From assembly GCA_037903475.1 (NCBI GenBank), contig JBAJFG010000587.1, positions 434,001 to 498,000 on the forward strand: DNA of 64,000 bases. Reading direction: 5' to 3'. Positions 52,117 through 64,000 of this stretch are shown here, piece by piece. The notes below the pieces were generated by a model. That model saw only the letters and a program-made list of their open reading frames with translations, ran no database searches and was not told where the DNA came from. This DNA is from Ancylostoma caninum (taxonomy: Eukaryota; Nematoda; Chromadorea; Rhabditida; Ancylostomatidae). Position 1 is the stretch's first letter. Every line of letters starts with the position of its first letter. The translations under genes were made by a program, and so were the position numbers.

Positions 52117-55100
52117 ATGACAAACTGGTTCGAATACGAGTCGGGACATGCGTGGTGTGAAAGTGCGTACAAATATCAAACTCTACCAATGGTGGCTGAG
52201 TTTGCGAATACGGTAGGTGTACTGTTTCAGGATGGATTTATGAAACGCAACTTTGATTTCGAAGTGATCCCAAGATTTATCAAGAAAAAAAGCGGATTAG
52301 CCAAAAAAAGAACAGCTGATCAAATGGCACAAACCTTGCACGTGGTTTTAGGACCGTAATCGCCGAAATTACCCAAAAAGGAATCCCATAATTATTCAAT
52401 TTCGCTTAATTCGTAACCACTGTCAACCATTCGTTATCCGTTAATTCGTTAATCGTTACTCCTATTTTAACGGCCAACACTGAAATTCGTACCTAACCAC
52501 AAAATGAAATCATTCAGACTTCCTAAAAGACCACTCTCTTCCATGTGAATCAAGCCTCTTTCCTGGGGAAAAAATAAATTTTTATGAAGCGATAGTTGCA
52601 GCATAAAAATTTGGCCAGCTACCGCACTGCGCTGACTGTGAATAGACCAGTTCTTCAGGCAATATTTGGAACTATTTAGTGTTATTGATTTATTGATTTC
52701 TCAAATGATCTTTTGAATACACCACTGGGAATGCATGAGCACTAGAATAAACTTTGAAAAATTATTAGGTTAATAGTCTGTCGATCGATATGCGATTTTC
52801 TAAGTCCATTTGATAAAGACACCCCTGTGTGAATTTCGTGTTCTTATGGTGTTGATTTTGCCAACGCTAGACCGCTAGTAACAGAACATAACCTCGTGAT
52901 GACGCCATAGCATTCTTGGAGATTATCCCTTCCTTCAGAACAAAAAAAAATCTCGAGAAAAACTCTTTCACTTGCAGAAGATTTTGAGGCACACATAGTG
53001 ATTAAGCTTGTTTGTGTATATATTTGTCGGCTATTAGCGAAAAGTGCGGAGCAAGTACATCAATTTGGAAAAAAATAACTTTAGCCTCACCTAGGGATTC
53101 TAGAAAAAGACTTTCCACACTAAACGATCCGCTATAGAAATATTAAAAATGCCCCTAAAACCTCAAAATTCATAAAAATCTGGGGTAATGGGTTACACCA
53201 CGGAAGGGCGGTCGCGATGAGCGTTACGATTGGTTGATAGGATGAACTGACCAATCGCAGAGCTCAGCATCACCGTCCTTTAAAGATACAACGCTCCATA
53301 CCCATAAGAATTGAGCGGTAAACTTGTTTTCTCTACTAGCAGGGGGTGAGGGGGCGGAGTTGCTCTGAATTTTTATTCAGGAATAAAATCCTTTTGATTA
53401 AGGTATCTAACAAGTACTAAGATAGTAGAGGTCCTATTTTACCAATAAACTCTCCGACTTTCCAGATGACAAATCTGCCTATCATCGTTCTACCACTGCT
53501 AAACGCTATGATGCTACGAAAGTACATCAGAGAGGTGAGCCGCTTTTCCACCACGGATCCTCTTCCTATTTTTCTTTTTTTTTTGTTTTTTTTTCTTCAA
53601 GTCAGCTACTGCGATGGACTGGTTCCATAACTCAGTACCCTAACTCGTGAACATAAGCTGCGGGAGGTATGGCCTCTCGCCCCTGCACGAGTTTTCGGGT
53701 TGAGGTATGAAGATGGTAAAATGGGTAATATTTCCGTCGAAATGTTCAAAAATATTGATAAGTGGGTCAAAAATTTGTCAATGGGAAGGGATGGTCCAAC
53801 GTTTTCATGACGGGAGATCGCAAACGCCCACACGTTTCACCCAGGAAACACGTCCTCCCGGCCGGCAGGCTAAAACCAACCCGGGAACGTTCACGAAAAC
53901 GGGCACGGAAAGCACAGTAAGCTCATGTGATTCTTTGACCGCAGAAGCTGCCGTTTGCACGAACCCCCACGTACACTATTTGTTCAGCGTTCATACAGTA
54001 AAAATCATCTTCAATCGTCTTAACCGCGGATGTGTACACGCACAACGGCGGAACCGTGTTTCTCTCGTTCTGGCACGTGTTCAGAAATCAGAGATCAAAC
54101 CAGCATGGATGACATGTCCTGACTCGTGTCAGCTGACCAAATGTTTATCTTCAGGTGCATGCAGGGCTGCTATACCAGGCATTTTTAGGTAAACCACGGA
54201 TTACTTGTTCCTCAGCTGCTGCTCACGTTCAATGGACTAGCTTCTACTTATTATCATGCTACTTTAAATTTATTTGGTGGGTTGTTTACTTGTTTACGTG
54301 TGGTCTTGTACTTCTTCCGTGATACGTGTTTCATTTCCCAACGAAATTAGAACAAACTCAAACGAGCGGGGGAGGGTAACTAAAAAAAAAATCAGAAAAC
54401 TTTGGAATTCCTGGACACCCACGGTGTCGGTGAATCACTCTTGGATCCAAGAGTACCGACTGTCTGGTCTGCCGCGCCGCCCCAACCACGCGGCGCGGCG
54501 GATCAGGTGATGTGGTTGTCGGGCGTTGCCGGTGACGATGTTTTGCTATTATTTTTCGAAATAAAAAACTAAAACACTAGAAAACAGTGGAACACGTGAA
54601 AAAAGCCTGCCCGGCTGGTGCGCCGCGCCGCGCGGGTGGTGCTGCGCGGCAGACCAGATGGGCGGTTTTCCATGAGGATAAAATGATTGGCAGGCGCTGC
54701 TCGTAGCCGCTACATAATCGCTAGTAGTCGAATTAATGCAAATTTCCTCTGAATCTGTTGATCTATCCACTTTTAAGGTCAATTAGTTGACGAATTATCA
54801 TTGGTATGGATAATCAATATGTTCCTTGTTGTCTACATTCCAGTAATGAAATGGTTCCCGAAGAAATTCAGTGAGCGATTGTGAGTTCCTCATTAACTGC
54901 ATTGACATTTTACAGAAATTTCTTGGAATTTCTCTGAAAAAACCTAATCGAAGGAGCAAACACAGTGACGTAACACGTTTACCCTAGGTGAACTCAATTG
55001 TGCATGCCGGACCAGGATAATTTTCTGTTCAGGACCACTTTCCGGCGTACTGTAGTCGTACTAACCGCATTGTTTTCTGGGCTTTGCTTCTTGGAACCCA

Positions 55101-56617
55101 CGCTAAACGCTGTAGCATTGATGTTGTTCTCCATCCCAGCCGCTGTGGTGATCCACTATGAGGGAACACAGTAAGTCAACAGTAACCAATCATTGTCATA
55201 CAGTACCATCCTGCCCTTTAAACCTCTGAATTTTCAGCTCCGGTATTCCCGACATCGAGAATTTCCCACGCAGAATTCTCGGTCTATGGTTCACTTCATT
55301 CGGATTCTGGTTCGCTGATCGACTGCTGTGTGACGTCTGGCTTTGGCTAGGTAATATCTACCCCTACCAGGATCCTTTGACAAGGAACGATAAAAGAAAT
55401 TCTTTAGGAACTCCTTATTTGCACGCTCTTTTCCACTTACTCGCAGGACTTGCTGGATACACCATATTCGTCATGTTCTCTATGATAGATATTGAGACAA
55501 GGAGCTCAAGTCACAGGTGGGGAAGGATATGAGAAAATCATCTCGATTCGTAAAAATAGGTTATTTTACTGAAAAAAAAAACCAGAAAGCTGCCCACCAA
55601 TGGGGATTTGTCATTAAGCAGCTTACTTCTTTAGATGTAATGTGATGATCAAATGATTAAATTTAAAAATTTGCTGAGATTTACTATTTTTGAAAAATGT
55701 AGAATTGTCCCACCAAAAACCCACTCCGTTAGAAATCACTGTATCCCGGAATCCTTAGACTTTCTTCAACTACCTAATCGTGCACCCGCGGACCGCCCGC
55801 TTTTCAAAAAATGCCTCGGTCCGCCCCATGTCTGCTGTGCGGTTGCTCCGTTGCCCATTTTACGGCGCCACTATCAGAGCGAAACGTCTGTATTGGCCCG
55901 CGGTAGGTGGGATAGGGAGCCTGCCGCAGCTGTGACCTCATCCATACCATATCCTACAGTGAACTCTCCCACAAACCTGTCCACTTTAAGAAAGAAACCC
56001 CTTCGTTCACACCATGCGCCTAGATCTATTTGTCATTTTCATGTCAAACTATATTGGGAAGTACAAACATTTGTTGTCATATAAATACATGTGCTTAAAT
56101 TTACACGATTTTCCAACCTCGAACATCTGCAGCGGAAGCCCGCCCATTTTCTTCAAAAAAAAAAATCGGATAAGTCGATGAACTTTTCATTGATCATTTT
56201 TAGCTTTTTTTCAATTTCTGCATCAATGTACCTTTAAAGTACCCTATTCATCGTAGCATTAGCCCTACATTCTCTGACTGCACCACACTTAGCCCTATTT
56301 TTTACTCCCAGCTTTGCTCTCTACCCCGATTACCCGGCGGTTCACCCTCAAAAGTGCCGCGGATTTACTACAATCTAACGATAACCCAACGACATTACTC
56401 ATATCAAAGTAGAAAAAAACACGGTTAGCCAAACTTTCATCTCAACACGCCCAAGCAATTTCTTCTCAGGAAGCTTCACATCGACTGCACTATTCTAAAA
56501 AAAAACTATCACTAATCAATAATTTCCAGGTACACTGCAGCCGTTCGGTACTTCCCCGACAAGAGCGGCTCAATATTCTCTTTTCCATACATTTCCCTTC
56601 ATGAGAAGAGCTGCTAA
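52117..56617 (+). CDS. Alkaline ceramidase (ACER family), multi-pass membrane hydrolase
   Basis: Hydrolyses ceramide to sphingosine and fatty acid in ER/Golgi membranes. Exons: 52117-52212, 53466-53534, 54216-54276, 54778-54880, 55033-55170, 55238-55350, 55408-55516, 56530-56617; in phase, 258 residues, against about 265 for animal ACERs. N-terminal ESGHAWCE matches the family's Ca/substrate-side motif, followed by VAEFANT and TNLPIIVLPLLNAMMLR. The zinc-site residues are all present: S65 and H69 (STYYHATLN), D80 (GQLVDE), H199 and H203 (YLHALFHLLAG), with the same S-H (4), H-D (11) and H-H (4) spacings as the family. ADRLLCDVW is also conserved. About eight residues are missing before LLLTFNGLAS; a short exon at 54155-54178 (VHAGLLYQ) would fill the gap but needs a GC donor and a 37-base intron. 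The 3' end faces asna-1. Confidence 0.93.
53222..53266. repeat. CGATTGG ... CCAATCG short palindromic patch, copy 2
   Basis: TTACGATTGGTTGATAGGAT and GAACTGACCAATCGCAGAG correspond to the patch at 32120-32165. It lies in intron 1 of the ceramidase gene. Confidence 0.5.
54455..54685. mobile_element. MITE with GCCGCGCCG-rich interior, copy 2
   Basis: GTCTGGTCTGCCGCGCCGCC at the left pairs with GCGCGGCAGACCAGATGGGC at the right, followed by GGTTTTCCATGAGGATAAAA. The internal GTCGGGCGTTGCCGGTGACG and ATGTTTTGCT match 27781-28072. It lies in a ceramidase intron, ending about 90 bp before exon 54778. Confidence 0.8.
55517..56529 (+). other. Last intron of the ceramidase gene
   Basis: A 1-kb intron. 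It contains a 143-codon open frame (55653-56084) with no recognised domain; flanking exons join in phase across it, so it is treated as intronic. Confidence 0.7.
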
Positions 56618-57299
56618 TCCTGGGATCTAGAATCCCCAGCCAAGCTGTTATCCCTCACTGCTCATCCCCTATTGAGACTTCCTGCCACTAGGCTCTCGGA
56701 TTCCACAGATGAACAGGCGATCCACCTCATCCAGGATCCCAATCCATTCATATCTCAACTTGTTTTACCCGGGTAACCTTCGAATTTGCGTACTCTTGTG
56801 ATACTGCTGAATTTTTTACGATGACGTCACTGCATTACATTTCCAGTGCTTTTTTATTGTTTATTTGAAGCTTTATATCTGTATGCTCATCATTATGTGC
56901 CTCACTTTTACAACAACAATTCAAGGAATGATCCTGATAGATTTCACATAAATTGGCACCTTTATGAAACACTCTTAGAAGAAAACAAACATTAAATTAG
57001 GAATAAAATATAGACATGTTCTTCTCTAAGCATCACAAATGAAGTGATAGGAATAAATTACTCGGTTTACTAACATATTCACTGTATTTGGAAGGGGATA
57101 TCCATTCCGGGTCATCCCAAAAACCCAGCCACGAAAATTGTGCGGTGGAACTACATCGAGGAAAAACTCAGCACTGTGCAAACCCAAATTTCACAAACAT
57201 TCTCGACTTCAGTTCAAACGGAAACAACAGTAAAGCGAAACAACAGAAACAGTTCCCGATGGTGAAAGTATGGTATAAGAAACTGTTCAAAACGAGAAA
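56618..57299. terminator. Shared 3' region of convergent ceramidase and asna-1 genes
   Basis: The stop codons face each other 682 bp apart. Plus-strand AATAAA words occur at about 57000 and 57051 for the ceramidase; minus-strand AATAAA equivalents occur at about 56850-56875 for asna-1, so the 3' UTRs may overlap. Which signals are used is not known. Confidence 0.45.
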
Positions 57300-62008
<4,709 letters not shown>

Positions 62009-62012
62009 TACT

Positions 62013-62020
62013 CTGCGTCA
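62013..62020 (-). promoter_or_regulatory. Probable splice-leader acceptor of asna-1
   Basis: GACGCAG lies four bases upstream of the ATG on the minus strand, close enough for a trans-splice acceptor, though its polypyrimidine tract is poor. Confidence 0.35.
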
Positions 62021-62504
62021 CAGAAGAAAATGAAATGGAAAATGGAACAAAATGGAATCAAGTGATGACTCTGCTCAACAGCGAAATGCGCAACGAAACT
62101 CGTACAGCCAAAAACTCGGCCGCGCCCACGAAGGCTCCGCCCCGCGAGCAGGCTCAACTCGCGGAGATTTCGTTGGAAAATAGTGGTACACGTATCTCCG
62201 TATGCCATTGTGAGAGTTTTCTTTTCAATTTTGTACAGATAAACATATATAGGTCAATCTACGCTATCCTATTACTTACAAGGCCGGTAGGAAGATAAAA
62301 TGAAAAGTTCACTCCAGTGCAGGCAATATTACCGTAATTGTCGAGCATAATGAGCCCGAATGAACCTCTATGAACTCAAAATCGGCACTAGTATGTAGTT
62401 TAACTCTTCAACATGTTCATGTTATCGACACAACTCTCTGGACAAGTGCTGAAATCCACAAAAAAGGCAGTCAAGAATAGAAGGGTAAGACCTGATTGCC
62501 ACTA
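62021..62504. other. Upstream flank of asna-1
   Basis: GC-richer up to about 62175 (CTCGGCCGCGCCCACGAAGG), which may be the asna-1 promoter. Otherwise nothing is recognised. Confidence 0.4.
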
Positions 62505-62685
62505 TGTACACTCCTTGTCGATAGACGGACTCCATTACTGCGGAAACGGGGTGGAACCCGAGCGATGAATGCGGAGAGAGCATGCTCCAAGTGAGAGGGT
62601 CCAGTAGGTCCCAACACGATTCAGAGGCCGTGACGACATCAAACCGCACGCGCAATCCGTCTATCTTTTCGACAAGGAGTGTGTG
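62505..62685. mobile_element. MITE with CTTGTCGATAGACGGA termini, copy 2
   Basis: The left arm ACTCCTTGTCGATAGACGGA is inverted on the right as TCCGTCTATCTTTTCGACAA then GGAGTG. The interior matches 28370-28548 over most of its length. Confidence 0.85.
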
Positions 62686-63070
62686 CCGCGTTGATCGGTC
62701 TTCGTGGAAAATACTCCACAGGTGGAGGTGCGCGTCTGACGCATTGCGCTTGCAGCTTCTTTGTTGAAATGTTTCCATATAATCTCAAGGAGAACGGTTT
62801 TGTTGTTCGTGTAATATAATAGTGAAAAAAATCATTTCATATTCAATCCTTCTGTCTTTTTATTATTTATTATTTATTTATTATTATTTATTATTTATCA
62901 ATCCTTTTTTGTCTTGTTAATTACTGTCGGTATCAAGCACATCATCTTTGATGTAACAAATAAATAAATAAATCCCTGGAATTGCTTAGTAGAAACTCAG
63001 ACAAATTGTCGGAAGGAAAGCAGCAGAAAGATATCGCGCTCATGTTGTTATGAAGCGAGAGGCGCAGAGC
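62686..63070. other. AT-rich low-complexity stretch
   Basis: (TTA/TTTA)n microsatellite tract at about 62860-62900 and a GTCGGAAGGAAAGCAGCAGA word at 63008 related to the tandem repeat downstream. No gene. Confidence 0.6.
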
Positions 63071-63236
63071 TAAAAATTTTCGGAAGGACCGCAGCAGCTA
63101 TTCGGATAGACCGCAGCAGCTATTCGGAAGGTCCGCAGCAGCTATTCGGATGGATAGCAGCAGTTATTCGGATAGACCGCAGGTCCCCTGTCGGTCCTTC
63201 CAGTTTTCTGCTGCGGTCCTTCCGGAAAATTGTCTG
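63071..63236. repeat. 22-bp tandem repeat array inside a short inverted-repeat element
   Basis: About five imperfect units of the type CGGAAGGACCGCAGCAGCTATT run from 63079 to about 63183, alternating GGAAGG and GGATAG/GGATGG variants. The outer ends AATTTTCGGAAGGACCGCAG and CTGCGGTCCTTCCGGAAAAT are inverted, so the array looks like a subterminal expansion of one arm of a MITE. Confidence 0.85.
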
Positions 63237-63461
63237 AGGATCTTGTCCACATTTATTCTTATAGGTGTCTATAATCAAATGGGTTAAGAGAGAACAAAAA
63301 TAGGTTTCATTCATTAGATTTTCTACTGATACTCGATAGCCAAGTTAAAGCAAAGTGATTTTCACAGAGCTCAATGAGAAAGTATGGGAAAACTAATGGA
63401 AAATTAATCATGCGTGGACAATCCCGTCTATAAGAAAAGTACATCATGCTATTAGGTTGGT

Positions 63462-64000
63462 GCAAAAATAATGCGCGTTTTTCGCTGCTTCATCTTCGGT
63501 GCAGAAAACTTCTTATGTTTCCCATCATCGGTATGAGAAGTTGCACAAGGTTTTGTAGAAAATTTCATGCCCTTTTCGAATATCTCATGCATTTTGAGCG
63601 AAGCTCATGTTTTTGGTGAATTTTTAGTTGTGGAACGAAAGGCGCCAAAACAAGTTTTTTGCCAAACTCTTTTCAGCGAGCTGATACTCGACGGCATCGC
63701 AGCAGGAATCGCTCAGAACACCACCATAGTTTTGGCGAAGGGAGTGTGAGCGAATGCATTTCGCCGAGCTGCTCCCGGATTTTTCGGCATGGTGTGCCTT
63801 GCTTCGAAAGTAAGGAATGTCGCATAGGTCTTCCTGGGGTTTGCGACCCCCAATTGATGACAATTATCAAACAGCACCCATCCAAAACAACATATTTGGT
63901 TTCGCAGAACATTGCCGGTAATTGCTTTCAGACCATCCCTTCCTTCGGTAAAAATGGGAGGATGAAAAAGCTCGACGAGTTGATGTCGCGCATACTGAAT
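63462..64000 (+). mobile_element. Mariner transposon, 5' part, degenerate, cut by the window end
   Basis: A mariner-type terminus TTAGGTTGGTGCAAAAATAA begins right after a TA dinucleotide (63460-63461), the mariner target. Downstream, plus-strand fragments match the N-terminal DNA-binding half of mariner transposases: LDGIAAGIAQN, then in another frame HSFGEGSVSEC, then GLPGVCDPQLMTIIKQHPSK and GRMKKLDELMSRILN, in the order expected for the two helix-turn-helix units and the GKVKKLDKWVPHEL-like linker. Frameshifts and an altered WVPHEL motif make it inactive. The catalytic half lies outside the window. Confidence 0.85.

Noticed and set aside
53707..54192. 161-codon plus-strand frame in the ceramidase
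   Set aside because: Does not match the ceramidase family and is not in register with the conserved exons; treated as intronic.
55653..56084. 143-codon plus-strand frame between ceramidase exons
   Set aside because: Ceramidase exons join in phase across it, there is no start context or domain, and it includes low-complexity sequence.
63085..63185. CRISPR-like regular repeats at 63.1 kb
   Set aside because: The 22-bp units are contiguous without spacers and the context is eukaryotic; it is a tandem repeat in a MITE.

Overview
This window looks like genome sequence of a clade V parasitic nematode of the strongylid/hookworm type. Five spliced animal genes can be assembled by eye from short exons with TTTCAG/TTTTAG-type acceptors. 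Splice-acceptor-like sites sit just upstream of four of the five start codons, as expected for splice-leader trans-splicing. Introns and spacers are crowded with small inverted-repeat DNA elements (MITEs). There are no bacterial operons, rRNA, tRNA or CRISPR. The assignment to a nematode is an inference from gene architecture and protein resemblance; the species cannot be read from the sequence.

Layout: (1) 127-11748, minus strand: a Rabex-5 (RAB5 guanine exchange factor) gene in 15 coding exons, 507 residues, with a 6.7-kb second intron. (2) 11749-20267: spacer with a GC-rich patch near 13.3 kb. (3) 20268-24833, minus: a 7-exon Sel1-repeat protein of 366 residues, DELE1-like in layout. Its introns carry a MITE and a near-perfect 521-bp foldback. 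(4) 24834-28793: spacer with tandem duplications and MITEs. (5) 28794-38550, plus: a bestrophin chloride-channel gene in 14 exons, about 565 residues. (6) 38551-52116: spacer rich in MITEs, with a GC-rich block (41.4-42.3 kb) that could be a promoter or leader exon, and an unassigned open region at 47.3-47.7 kb. (7) 52117-56617, plus: an alkaline ceramidase. (8) 57300-62008, minus and convergent with it: the ASNA1/GET3 targeting ATPase, with an apparent one-base frameshift in exon 8. (9) 62009-64000: repeats, then the decayed 5' half of a mariner transposon running off the window.

The five genes belong to unrelated membrane-biology pathways: endosomal RAB5 activation, a probable mitochondrial Sel1 protein, a chloride channel, sphingolipid turnover and tail-anchored protein insertion. 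Nothing here indicates an operon or a joint system. The richest unexplained structure is in the repeats: a long intronic hairpin, a five-copy family built around ATCGAT motifs, and at least seven further inverted-repeat families, several of them lying inside the introns of these genes. I do not see a clear undescribed biochemical system.
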